Of a stretch of DNA of 64,000 nt, positions 35,111 to 46,340 are shown one piece after another; position 1 is the first letter of the stretch; each line of letters opens with the position of its first letter. Made by a program: the position numbers and the translations under genes. The stretch covers positions 24,683,741 to 24,747,740 of the forward strand of contig CM041465.1 in the NCBI GenBank assembly GCA_023213395.1, read 5' to 3'. The notes below the pieces were generated by a model that did no database searches, had not been told where the DNA came from, and worked only from the letters and a program-made list of their open reading frames with translations. The stretch comes from Cycas panzhihuaensis. Lineage: Eukaryota > Cycadophyta.

Positions 35111-36300
35111 AACAAACCATGATAGCTTAAAATATTTCCTATCTCAAAGGACAGCATCTGAGGAACAACAAAAATGGGTCACCAAAATGCAAGCTTTTGA
35201 CTTTGAAATTGTATATAAAAAAGGTAAGGATAATATAGCTGCTGATGCTTTATCTCGTAAGGAAGAAGGCTCTGCACTATATTATATCACGATAGTCAAT
35301 CCCTCTTGGATAGCAGTTGCCAAGCAAGAATGGCATAATGACTCCTTTACAAAGCAGATCATTCAAGACCTTCAAGCTAGAGTAGGGCATTCAACCCATT
35401 ATACATGGTCTTCAAATATTCTCTGGTATAAGAATCGAATATATATATGCCCTCACTCTAGCCTTAAGGAGCAAATTTTACATGATGCACATGCCTCTCC
35501 AACAAATAGTCACTCGGGGTTCCTACGAACATCTGCTTAAAAGCGACCTTTCTTTTGGAAGGGATAAAAAAGAGATGTAAAGAGATATGTTTCCTCATGT
35601 GAAGTTTGTTAATGACATAAGACAGAAACAGTCAAGTCTCCAGGATTGTTGCAACCCCTTCCCATACCAAATCAATGATGGGAAGAAATTTTTATGGACT
35701 TTTGTGGGTCTGCCCAAGTCAAAAGGAAAAGATGCTATATTCGTGGTTGTTGATAGGTTAACTAAATATGCTCATTTTTATGACATTCAGGCCACATATA
35801 AGGCAAAGCAAATTACTGAGGTCTTTTTAAAGGATATACACAGGTTGCATGGCATGCCCAAATGCATAGTCAGTGATCAGGATCCCAAGTTTACCCGCAA
35901 CTTCTGGATAGAACTCTTCCATCTACTTGGTACTAAATTGACAATGAGCTCAGCCTACCATCCATAAACAGATGGACAAACTGAGGTGGTTAATAAGTGC
36001 CTTAAAGGATACCTTCAGTGTTATGCTTTAGATAAGCATGGGTAGTGGCATCATTGGCTTCCTTTAGCAGAATGGTGGTATAATATAACCTATCATGCAT
36101 CAGCAGGAATGACTCTGTTCCAAGCATTATATGGTTATGAACCACCCACACTTAAAAATTATGCCATAATCAGTTCTAAGGTTCAAGCAGTCGAAGACCA
36201 CATCCAACAAACAATAGAGATTCTTAAGCTACTCAAGGAAAATTTGAACCTTGCACAAAATTGGATGAAACAATAGGCAGATAAAGGGCAAAGTGAATGA
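35111..36300 (+). pseudogene. Chromovirus integrase
   Basis: The tether reads FEIVYKKGKDNIAADALSRK, then a decayed zinc finger (HDAHASPTNSHSGFL, SSCEVC). The core has FVVVDRLTKYAHF and IVSDQDPKFTRNFW with the second acidic residue, and TDGQTEVVNKCLKGYL with the third. About eight stops fall along it. It would have inserted the cDNA. Confidence 0.88.
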
Positions 36301-36730
36301 ACATTTCAACCAGGTGATTAGGTATACTTACAGTTGCAACTGTATAAGTAGGAATCTCTCAAAGAGAATGGGCAACATAAGTTACAACCTCGATTTTATG
36401 GGCCTTACAAAATTCTCAAGAAGATTGGTAAAGTTGCATATGCCTTGGACTTACCATCACTATCAAGGATCCATAATGTCTTTCATGTTTTATGTCTCAA
36501 GAAGGGAATTAAGCAACAAATACAAGTTCAAATAGAATTACCTATATTAAATGAGGAGGAGCAACTTCAACTCATTTCAGAATGTATCATTAACTAAAGA
36601 ATTTGACATCTATGATCCAAACAAATCATTGAGTATCTCATCAAATGGAAATAACTTCTGCTAGAAGATGCAACTTGGGAGAATGAATAATTTATCTTAG
36701 AGCACCCTGAGATCACCAAGCTTTGAGGGT
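36301..36730 (+). pseudogene. Integrase C-terminus with chromodomain
   Basis: After the integrase core come PRFYGPYKILKKIGKVAYAL and IHNVFHVLCLKK, the GPY/F module. The chromodomain is IIEYLIKWK followed by DATWEN and ILEHPEITKL (about 36620-36725). Chromodomains steer such elements to heterochromatin in the chromovirus family. Several stops are present. Confidence 0.82.
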
Positions 36731-36740
36731 AAAGCTTTTT

Positions 36741-36754
36741 TAAGGGGGGGACTT
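36741..36754 (+). other. Polypurine tract of element G
   Basis: TAAGGGGGGGACTT lies directly before the 3' LTR. Confidence 0.88.
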
Positions 36755-37135
36755 TGTTAGGGATCCAACCCCTAACTTACCTTCTCTTATATTCTCTTAT
36801 ATCTTGTACTTCTTCTCTCTCTTATATCTTTATTTCTTCTACTTCTTCCCTTTTCTTAATATCCCACATGCATAAGTAGAAGGTTATGTAGTGGTCATTG
36901 AGTACTATATATATTCATGTAATATCCCACATGCATAAGGAGGAGGTTGAGTAGTAAGCATAGAGCCATATATATATTTATGTAATCCTTAGAGTATGGC
37001 ATCTTAAATATCATTATTATTTGCATGTAATTGGGAGGTTGCCCCCTCGAAGGGTATTGTAATACAAGTGCTCTTTTGGAGTTATTTTCTTATTATATTG
37101 GTGTGCAATTATCATTAAGGAGTGGTATCCTAACA
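36755..37135 (+). repeat. 3' LTR of element G
   Basis: The 381-bp partner of 31063-31443. Confidence 0.95.
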
Positions 37136-37260
37136 AGGGTAATGGTCTACTTAGTAGGGGGCCTTCTTCACTAACACCTCAAGGTTTTGGTGTAACGGTT
37201 TGTTACAAGTGGTATCAGAGCCAAGACCCGGGTTCAAATCCCGTGGGGGCAACATGATAG
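37136..37260 (+). other. tRNA-derived (SINE-like) head or copia primer region
   Basis: TGGTGTAACGG (37188-37198) fits a pol III box A. GGTTCAAATCC (37231-37241) fits box B, 32 bases further on, with a T-arm-like hairpin around it. This spacing is that of a tRNA or tRNA-derived SINE. However TGGTATCAGAGCC (37210-37222), preceded by TTACAAG, is also exactly what follows a copia LTR. I cannot choose between the two. No full tRNA fold with an acceptor stem was found. Confidence 0.35.
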
Positions 37261-38449
37261 GTAGCTTAAACATGAAAAGTTTAGTGTTAGTGAGAAATTA
37301 TTAAAGTTAGAGTATCTACATGACATGCAACGTAAGTTTTCTCCTAAATAGACTAGTTCTTTTCTAGTAATTGCAGATTTAAGTAATAGGGCTTATTGAA
37401 TCTCAACAATAGAAAGTCTAGAATTAAAAAATCTTATCAATTCTCAATACCTGAGAAAGTTTTATGCCTATTAGTGCTCATCTTTACCTCTACAATGAGG
37501 ATAAACTACATCTCCAAATCTTTCTCCTTGCCTAATGAGCTAAAACTATGGGCAATTTCTATTTTTAGTTCTTTCTTATCTTCTTTTGAGTTATATTTTA
37601 CTTTCATTAAAGGTCTTACTCATGATCATATAAGCTTTTTACTCTTTTTGGCATTTGTATTGATTGTGGGTGCTCTATTATAAGGTTTTGGTCTTTTACT
37701 CTTTTGAGTTCCATACTGAAGAGAGAATTTGGGACCCCGACCTCATCATTTATTTTTATCCTTAAAAGAGAAACATTTTTTCTAGCTTTAGACACTTTAT
37801 TATTGATTTAGATCAGACTTCCATTTGTTAGTACTTTACATTGAGGATTCCTTCTTGGTTATATATCATCTACTTTTTTCTTTCAATTTCTTTATTATCC
37901 TTGGTTCACTCTATTTATCTTTTGAAGTGGATAGTCATTATGTTACCTACCCTTTACATTTGAAGACATCGTGATTCTAATTTCCTTTCTTTTCCCATGG
38001 TTTAATCCTTAAGGAGATCAATCTCTTTTATCTTATATTCTATTAGAAAGGATAAATCCTTGTTGTGTTGAGTAAAAGAATTTCATAATTGGATGATTAT
38101 GACTCTTTTCTTGTATTAAAAAAAAAGAGTGAAAAAAATTAAAAGAAAAAGAGGAAAGGAAAGTAGTAAAAAGAAGAAGAAGAAGAGAGTAAATTATTAT
38201 CATCCTCTTGTAATCTGGGGAAAGTCATGTGATGGCTTCATCCTTACCTATCTATTTATAGATTGGATTCATTTGGATGAGTAATTCAGGAATTTTGGGT
38301 CTAGCTACTTGCGTCCATCATGGCCTCAGTTATGATCGAATCCTACTTGACACCTTTGCTAGTATTGATCATTATCATCCCAATTATGATTTTTCTTTTT
38401 CTTCACCATAGTTAGAATTAATTTTTTTTCATTACCATCTCCTTATTGA
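37261..38449 (+). other. Element D interior beyond G, no recognised gene
   Basis: AT-rich sequence with a 95-residue hydrophobic open frame (37396-37683) and Ser/Leu/Phe-rich readings up to 38440. It lies where integrase or an N-terminal extension of the extra RNase H might be expected. I see no integrase motif. Confidence 0.45.
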
Positions 38450-38521
38450 TTGGTTCTCACACCTTTTTTTATTGATCACATTGTCCCCAAATATTGGTGC
38501 TATTTTCCCATGGTATTAAGT

Positions 38522-39182
38522 ATATTCACTGGTGGAGGTAGTAGAGGTAACCCTGGACCATTTGCTTCTACTTGGGTGATTTATGACCAATTAGGAAATC
38601 CTCTTCTTTTTACTAGATTATTTATACTTAGGGCAACTAATAATGAAACTGAGTATTTTGCTATTATAGGAGCTTTATCTGATACTTTTCACTTTTACCT
38701 TGGACCCATCATTATATATTTTGATTCTTAAGTTGTAGTCTATTAGTTAGTTGGGATGTATCAAGTGCACTTGTCACAAATCCTCCTTCATTATCAATCT
38801 GAAAAGAGTGGATCTATCCTTCATCTCCATGCACTAAACATAAAGACAAACATGGGAGTAAGAGAGACTTGAGAGAAAGAAAGTAGCCCTCACAAAACAG
38901 GGAGGTAAGAATGAGCCTACTCTATTGAGCTTTTACTTTTATATTGAGAGAGGGAGCATTAGAATGAGGTGAAATGAAATTACAGATAATGCATATGAAA
39001 GTGCATTTCACTTAAGTAATCTAATTTAAAGTTAACTTAAGACCCTTTTTAGAAAACCCTTTTCACAAGCTTCATCATTGTTGTCATTTTTTTCATCAAT
39101 TACCATCCAGTATATCCCTTGTTCTCTTAATGTTGAAGTTGACACTCTTGTTTTCTCTATCTTGGATGATGACTTTGATTGA
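38522..39182 (+). pseudogene. Extra archaeal-type RNase H (element D), split by a solo LTR
   Basis: The reading starts IFTGGGSRGNPGPFASTWVI and continues with LRATNNETEYFAIIGAL and an FDS box (about 38728), then YQVHLSQILLHYQS. The solo LTR H interrupts at 38800. Beyond it the frame resumes with YIPCSLNVEVDTLVFSILDD (about 39110-39170). This is the archaeal-type RNase H fold reported as a second RNase H in Tat elements. The first catalytic Asp of FTDGG is Gly here. Element J carries the same protein with that Asp intact. Confidence 0.82.
38800..39065 (-). mobile_element. Element H: solo LTR of copia family A
   Basis: The plus strand runs TGAAAAGAGTGG to AACCCTTTTCA, the reverse complement of the 1771-2068 LTR with a few short deletions (266 against 298 bp). 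The flanks CAATC (38795-38799) and CAAGC (39066-39070) are a near-perfect target duplication. The sequence on both sides reads as one RNase H gene, which confirms the insertion. Confidence 0.93.
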
Positions 39183-39184
39183 CT

Positions 39185-39799
39185 TTTACCTTTTAGCTAG
39201 GGGCACCCTACTCTAAAACAAGTATAAACTACCACTCTGTAAAGAATATAAACTATTAGTGTTGGAAGATAAGGATTTAAGTAGTGTGAAGATTAGGATG
39301 ATATGTTGAAGAGTGAAATGGAGGGTCTGAAAGGGATAGAACCACATGGGAATCTTGGACCATGGAGGATCTTAGCATAGGGCAAGTTCTTAAAATCTTT
39401 TTTTCCTTAGAAGGAGCCAATGAGGAATCCAATATACTCAGAAGACTAGTTATTTATCGAGTGAGATTAACTTTTTATTTTATAAACAACATGTTTTCTT
39501 TATGATACATTATATCAACATGGATTTTATTTTATGTTTATGTAATCTATTAGGAGTATAATATGAGTGTCTTTGGAGAGATTTATATTCTTTCATCTTC
39601 AGCTTTTATAAACCTAGTACCATTTATTTTAGATGGTTTTATGTTTATATAAATAAAATAAGTAAACCTTTCATTTACTTCTTTTTATCTTTTATTTATT
39701 CTCTATTCTTCTCTGCTTCTTGCAATCCTTTTCTTTTTAGAACAACCTCACTCCAAAATAAGTATAAACTACCATGTATATACTAAGACAAAAATCCAA

Positions 39800-39885
<86 letters not shown>

Positions 39886-40079
39886 CAAAAGAATTAAAAA
39901 AAAAGAAAAAAAATGTTAAAATTACTATATGTTTTCTTGGACTATTATACTGATGAATGTATTTCATGCTTAATTTACAAAAGAGAAATACGGAGGAAAA
40001 AGGTTTAGAGTCAATCATCCATGACACAAGTTTTGAAGAGAAAGTAATCAATATATACATATATACAAAAGATATGGTA
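39185..40079. other. AT-rich spacer of element D with TA microsatellite
   Basis: No coding similarity is visible. A run of 38 TA units occupies 39804-39879. Confidence 0.6.
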
Positions 40080-41945
40080 CATCTGTCACTCATGTGACTC
40101 ATGATATATAGTTGAGGCTCTAATATGCCTCTCATCTCCCTCCTATCTCCCTACACAATATAAAATACATTCATCTTTATGAGCCCTGATGAGATCCCTC
40201 CTATACTCCTGGATTTACCCTCTACCTAAAGTCTGCTCGTGTGTAGACTCTTTATGAGGTGGAAGGTGTCATCCCTATTGTACTATAGTACCCCCTAATC
40301 AAGTAACTCATGCTCTTACCTAAACCAATGTCATCCTACATAGACAATGTCTCTTATCCTTGGCTACTGTAAGCTCTAGATCTCTTGCTCTTAGCTCTGA
40401 TCTTATATCCATGTATATGTCTTGAGCTCAAAGTGCATGGTTGAAGTGGCCAATCCATCATCTTAGCAGTGTATGATCCACTATATTCCATGATGGCATC
40501 TCCTTTGATGTAGTGACATAGGAAAATATCAACTCTAATTACTCCTCACCTCCCCTAGAGTCATGATCTCATCATCTATCTAATGAAAACATATAACTTA
40601 TGATCAGTCTACAAGAAAGAAAATTATGATAAAAAAGGAAATAAAATTTGATATGAGAGAAAATAATTAATTGACATACCTTATGACTTGCCTTTTCCTA
40701 CATGCTTTGCCACCATCTCCTCCTCTACCTATGGAACTCCTACTCCTTGTGGCTCATGGGAAGCCTCCTACATAGGCTCTCCCTCTCTGACTTTACTCCC
40801 TCCTCCTCTACCTTGCTCTTTTATTAAGACTAGCTCCATGCTCTGTATGGAGCCTCCTCTACCTCTACCCGATGCTCCACCTACTCTCTTGAGCACTTAT
40901 TGAGTCCTTCCTCCTTCTCTACTAGTTGATGCACCTTGTTTCCCTCCTTGACTTGCCTCACCATCACCTATACCATCTCTCCTACCTTTACCTCCTCCCT
41001 CTCTCCCTCGACTAATGATAGAAGCATCTCCTACTGATCCCCTCTTTGTGGAATCTATCTTATCATTGCTCTATAATCGCAATTATGCATATGCATCCTT
41101 TACTAATTATCTCTTAGTCATCCTACTAAGTAGAGGACTATGTGTACTCCTATCCATGATGGTTGGCCTATTATGGATCTTAGCTCTCATATGCCACTTG
41201 TTCATCCTTGGATCCATGATAGTCAACTCTCTTGATGCTCCTCCTTGCCTCATCAAAGGAACCTAGTTGTACAACTAGCACATCAAGATGGAGCTATAAG
41301 AAAATCCTCCTCTTCTCAATATCTTGATCCTCAATAACTAGAGGCATATTCTATCTACTATGTACTATCCCTAATTTATCCGTATCCCCTACTCACACCT
41401 CCTTACCACTCCTATCCATTGAGCTGGAACTCCCATGAAATTTTAGGTTATAGTTATCTTATATATGATGATCAAGATAATAATCCTCTGCATAGCAGGA
41501 ATACCTTCTATTGTATATATGGCCTCTATAGATATACTGTGAAGGCCAATCTAATTTATAAAACCTATCATATACTAATTGCATGCTATTTAAGACTCCC
41601 CATCCATCACCCTACTGAGTCTCACCCTATCACCATGCCAACTGACTCCTAGAATCCTCCCTACATATCTAAGAGTGATCTGTATCTCTTTGATGTCTCG
41701 TACCCTAAATACGTTACACCTCAAAATCTAGCAACTAATGAAGCCATGTAATATCTCATGCTCCATCATTAACTGAGTAGATTTGCTCACTCGTGAAAGT
41801 CCACAAGCCCTCAAAGCGGCCCATCTTACCTCATCTAATTAGCTAATTAATTCCTTGATGGCTAATCCTTCATTCTCTCATGTCTCCACCCTCTCTAGAG
41901 CCTGTATAACATCATAAAGATCATATCAGTATTTCATTTTCATAG
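40080..41945 (-). pseudogene. Antisense plant-mobile-domain-like gene (element D)
   Basis: On the minus strand, opposite to the rest of D, a decayed gene reads ALRACGLSRVSKS (about 41825) and IQITLRYVGRILGVS with DRVRLSRVMDG (about 41680-41600). J has VTVTPRDIWQILGVP with GRPVRLGTLPWRG in the same place. Later KWHMRAKIHNRPTIMDRS (about 41210) matches J's RWQMRLRGTEDRAHVWRS, and a Gly/Ser/Arg tail follows (about 40990-40690). An intron with GT at 40679 and AG at 40609 comes right after the tail, as in J. Plant mobile domain proteins include the MAIN/MAIL family and are known in transposons. Many stops are present; the function in the element is unknown. Confidence 0.6.
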
Positions 41946-42659
41946 TTCAAAATTTTAATTTTTAAATTTTTCTTAAGAAATCTTAAAAGTGTGACCATGT
42001 AACAAAAAATACAATCTCGCAGTTAAAAATATAATTTCACAATAAAAAATACAATTTCCTTTAATTACCCTAAATTATAAAGCTGTGTCTTTTATTGTGT
42101 TATCATATTTTTCACTGGTTTATTATGTTTTTAGTATAGTGCTTACATTTCTTGAATTGTATCATCGCAATTTTGAAAGAAAAAATTCAAAAAAAGAAAA
42201 TAATCCATTCAACTCACCATATACCTAGTTCCCTGCTCCATGCTACTGTTATTAGTCTCTTAGAGTTGGTCCTCCATCGAGATAGCTCTTAACTATGTCA
42301 AAAATGAGAGAAAGAGCCTCTAACTTACTTATTTCTTTGTCTCCCTCCTATAAAAATGAAACTTCATTTTCATCCCTTTTCCTAATAAAGGAAGGGTTTT
42401 TTTTTTCTTTTTCTTAAGGTGAAATTATCTCTAGTATCCATTAAGCCTATCAAAGTGAGTTCTACTTCTGTTCAATTGCCATTATTATGTGAAATCACTA
42501 ATTCTAAAACTATTCCTCTTCCCTTAATAGACTTAATCATATTTTTTGTGAAATATTTACTTTTTATGGAGATTTTTGGAGACCTAATTGATTACTTTGT
42601 ATTCATTCTTTCTTTATATTAATTTTTATACTATTCTCCAAATCATTCTGAGTCCTTTT

Positions 42660-43115
42660 TACTTGTTAAAGAGCCTAAACTATGATAGGGAACCCTCTAA
42701 AATTCAATTGTTAATGAGGTTAAACTATGATAATCAACCTCTAAAGGCCTTCACCCTATTAATAAAGCTAAACTATAATGGTTGCTCCAAAAAGTCATCT
42801 ATTAATAAACTTAAAAACTATGATAGTATATCCTTTCTACTCTAGCAAAAGGACTTCCCTCTAACACATTATTAAAGAGAGATAAACTATGACCAATTGT
42901 ATATTAAAGACCCATATAGTTTATGGGTATTTGGTGTTGAAGTCCCATCTATTTTATGGGCATATAGCATTGATCAATGCTTTAGTGAGTGAGTACGTAG
43001 TCCTTTTGGGTAGGGGTTTTGAAACAACATTTCGTTGGTGAAGAGTACCTAGTCCTTTTGGGTAAAAGATTTAGATGACATTCGTTTGGCAGTTAAGAAC
43101 CCAATCTTTTTGGGT
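42660..43115. repeat. Degenerate minisatellites before D's 3' LTR
   Basis: Five loose copies of a 45-70-bp unit with AAACTATGA/AAACTATAA lie at about 42675-42890. Two copies of a TATGGGTAT/TATGGGCAT unit follow near 42915-42965. Three copies of a unit with TTTTTGGGTA/TCCTTTTGGGTA lie near 43000-43115. Tandem repeats in the 3' untranslated region are known for Tat/Ogre elements. Confidence 0.7.
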
Positions 43116-43318
43116 AGATACTTAGGTAACTTTCCTTTGATTCATCCTTGTAAGAGTATCAAAATCAATTCAATTACATTCTATATGTTTGTAAGTTAAT
43201 GATTTATCATTCACATACCTCGTCTCAAGTTTCATTGACTTACAATAGAAAATCTTTCACTTTCATCATTGCCACCTCTCACCATCTTACTTTTTTTCTA
43301 AAATAGGAGCTTCAGGTG

Positions 43319-43331
43319 TCAAGGGAACAAA
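43319..43331 (+). other. Polypurine tract of element D
   Basis: TCAAGGGAACAAA lies directly before the 3' LTR start TGTTTCACC. It is impure, as expected after decay. Confidence 0.55.
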
Positions 43332-45655
43332 TGTTTCACCAAAACCTGACTTCTCATTTATCCTTATAACTTTTAAGATGCTTCTTTTATGGTTCATATG
43401 AAAGTAATGATAAACTTAGTTTTATGTTGTGTTAGGCCATGTTTTGATAAAGTAGTATATTGATTTACTTGACGATATATGATGAATGATGTTTCATTGT
43501 ATGATATACTATCACTTGCTAATGAATGATACTTATGGCATTAAAAGTTTTCTTTCATGATTATTTTAGTCTATTCTCTCTTTTAAAGCCTTCTTCATCT
43601 TTTATGTTTTCATCTCTTTATCTTGATTTCACCTTTGCTTTTCATTTTTGATCAATTTTTGGGCTTGTGCTTATTATTTTCATTATGTTTTAGGCCTATT
43701 TACTTATTAATAAAGTCATTTGTGCTTAAATTTATGACTAAAAATTAAATTTTTAACTTTTAGTGAGTCATTTTTCACCTCCTAATTTGTCACATTTTTT
43801 GTGTTGCTAAAAATGTGACTGGTCATATTTTTAGAGTAAATTCACTTTTTTGGCCTGCCAAAAATGTAATTGCTCACATTTTTTTCTATTATACATGTAA
43901 AAATCTACCAATACACTAGATTTTTGTATGTCACCACCTATAATTGATGCAAACTTATCTTTTGCATGCCCAAAATAAACCTTAGTACTGTTGTTATCTA
44001 TTATTTAAATTTTGAAAGCTTAGAGTTGAAGATTGATTGACGTTTTTGTGATTTTTTGGACTTTTTGAAGATTTTTATTGTTGTGAACATAGAAAATTAC
44101 TTTTGGTGATGCTAATGGGTGAAATAAAGAAGAGTTTTTGGTGCTTTAATTTGTTGTTCTACTAATATTCTTCAAGCTTCACGATTTTTCTCAAGATTTT
44201 AAACTTCAAAACTTCTTGTTCCTAGTAAGATCTTTCCTAGTCAAAGTTCATGTGGTTTCACTGCTTATTAGAGATTGATTTTGCTTAGAGTTTGCTCTTT
44301 CTTTCTACTAGTATTTTTGGTGATCTTTTACTTATTTTTGACTTGGAATTTTGGCTGAAAGGTTAGCCCTTTGTGGAGTAAAAAGGACATAAACTAGTGT
44401 GAAGCATGGTCATCTCTTCATTCTCTAAATAGTTATCTCCTCTCTTTCTTCTATAGTAGTCTAAATTCTAAGAAGTTTGCCACATCTTTGTATTATTTAT
44501 AGATATAGTTTAGATTTTGGTTCTTGTTTCTTTTCTTTCTTTATTAGTTTTAAAGGAAGAGTTTAGATAAATTTGATCAAATGAAAGAAAAAGAGTTATT
44601 CTGAGGTAGGATTTTTTGCATAGGAAAGAAGTTTTGATATTATTCTCATTTGATTTCACTTATTTCATATCTTTTAATGAAAAAAAATAGAATTAGTTAA
44701 TGATATATGTGTGATTTTTTAGATCATTAGAGGTTCAAGGATCCCTTTATAGCCTATTTTTCTCCAATTATAATAGAATCTCTAAATTGTTTGGCTTGTT
44801 AATTATATAAGGATTGTGATTTGAGATATGAATGGTTGTATACACTATTAATGGTCTGAAAAATCATTTGTAATAATAGTAGAAAGTATTTAAAATCTCC
44901 CTTTTTTCATTGTAGAGTCATCATTCAAAATAAAGATAACATACATTTGAGATAAAAAGCTTCTTATTAACATTACATATTATTAGACTTCTTGAAATTT
45001 TGCATACGTAGTTGCATCTTGTGTTACATGCCATACTAGTGCTTTTATTTCCTTGATAAAGTGTGTGTTGCATTCAAAGGAAATAGTCTCATACTCATTT
45101 TAGCATGTTTAATATCTTGAAATAAAAAGAAAAGAAGGGAAAAACATATTGCATGTGTGTTTAGCTTTCTTTCATGTGTCTTGAGAATTAGGTGGAATGA
45201 TTTTGTAGTCTCATTGATTGTCTTCCATTTTATTTTTATGATACAAATAAAAACACATATGAAAAATGGAAACAAAAAGAAAAAAATCCTTTTCCATCAC
45301 CTATCCCTTTCTTTTCATTCAATAAGAACTCAAAAGGTTGAAATAATCAAAGGAAATGAGTCCCTAGAAGGACATGAGAGACATTGTTAGAGTAGCTTTG
45401 AACTTAGAACTCTTTCACCAGGTTGTGTAGGCTAGTAGATTCAATCACCCCAATACATCCTAGCCTTTTATTGTTTCATTCAATTACATCCTTATTAAAT
45501 GACATAACTAGGTGAAGACTCCTTCTTAAGAGTTGGATAAAGGTGGTTACTTGGGTCCTCTTAGACTTTCTATCTCCTAGCCTTAATTTGAACAAAAAAA
45601 ATAAAAACTCTATTGACTGAGAGATATCTAGTTTAAGTCCACTTGAGATACACCA
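43332..45655 (+). repeat. 3' LTR of element D
   Basis: The 2324-bp partner of 8673-11005, ending CACCA and followed by CATTG. The copies are visibly diverged, with many substitutions and short indels. Confidence 0.9.
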
Positions 45656-45660
45656 CATTG

Positions 45661-46340
45661 ATGACTATTTGATAATCTAACAACTAGATAACTCAATTCT
45701 GCAAACTTTATAACTCATCTATATATGCTCCCACATATGTTATTTGCTTTTTGAGTGAGCTAACTAAAGGACTAGTTCTATGTTTCTTCATATTATTTAA
45801 AGAAATTCTTTTAGAACCGATCCCATATCTAATTAGTTAGATAGTCCCATTACTGCTAATAAAACTAATGGTGTGATTTTTCTTTAAGATAAATAGTGGT
45901 AAAGGTTAATTATTCATCAAGAGTCATGGGATTAAGGGAAATGTAGGATTCTAAGTTACTTATCCAACTTCTATTAATGCCCTTATTAAGATCCAGATTA
46001 AATATTTGTATGTTAATTTTCTAATGAAACTATTATTGTCATGGCAATGGTCATGGAAATATATAAGGGCTACCTATTGAGTTTAATGTGCCTATTAAAT
46101 TAGAAGTAGATGTAATGTTAGAGATTTGAGTAGTCATATTAGACATATGTGTAGTTATATTAAACATCTAAGTAGTTAACTTTATAATATTATCCCTTAC
46201 ATTTTTGACATCATCATTTATATTTTTTATATCATCATTAATATTTTTAAATTCATTGGCTATAATACTAAATTGTATCTCTAATGTAGAGATTCAATCA
46301 GCTTGAATTAAAGCCATTATATAAATAGATATAATATAAA
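45661..46340 (-). pseudogene. gag-like remnant (element I)
   Basis: On the minus strand, 46330-46120 reads as a heptad-rich chain (EFKNINDDIKNINDDVKNVR). Downstream, about 45960-45780, a piece such as MTLDE and TFTTIYLKEKSHH resembles the start of a retroelement capsid. Stops are frequent. I cannot assign a lineage; a decayed gag is the best guess. Confidence 0.3.

Larger units (their letters stand above)
31063..37135 (+). mobile_element. Element G: chromodomain Ty3 (chromovirus)
   Basis: 381-bp LTRs from TGTTAGGGATCC to GGTATCCTAACA differ at only five sites by eye. Inside are a primer site, gag, protease, RT, RNase H, integrase and a C-terminal chromodomain, all in order on the plus strand. 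The flanks ATTGT (31058-31062) and AGGGT (37136-37140) match at three of five bases only, so a target duplication is not shown. At least 18 in-frame stops occur in gag-pol. Confidence 0.93.
8673..45655 (+). mobile_element. Element D: very large Tat-type Ty3 retrotransposon
   Basis: LTRs at 8673-11005 and 43332-45655 begin TGTTTCACC and end near CACCA. Flanks CATTA (8668-8672) and CATTG (45656-45660) form a target duplication with one mismatch. In order, the interior has a non-Met primer site, gag, protease, RT, RNase H, the start of integrase, an extra RNase H, an antisense gene and tandem repeats. Gag and RT match element J closely in motif and order, placing both in the Tat lineage. Nested elements E, F, G and H interrupt it; without them it would be about 16.7 kb. 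Every coding part carries many stops. Confidence 0.9.

Noticed and set aside
37188-37260. A functional tRNA gene
   Set aside because: Only box A, box B and a T-arm are present; no matching acceptor stem or anticodon arm could be found.
37396-37683. Hydrophobic 95-residue frame considered as an env-like gene of D
   Set aside because: Leu/Ile/Phe-rich AT sequence readily gives such frames; no signal-peptide and transmembrane pairing, no Cys pattern and no counterpart in J were seen.
39737-40135. 132-residue minus-strand frame
   Set aside because: Its core is the TA microsatellite at 39804-39879; the rest has no similarity.
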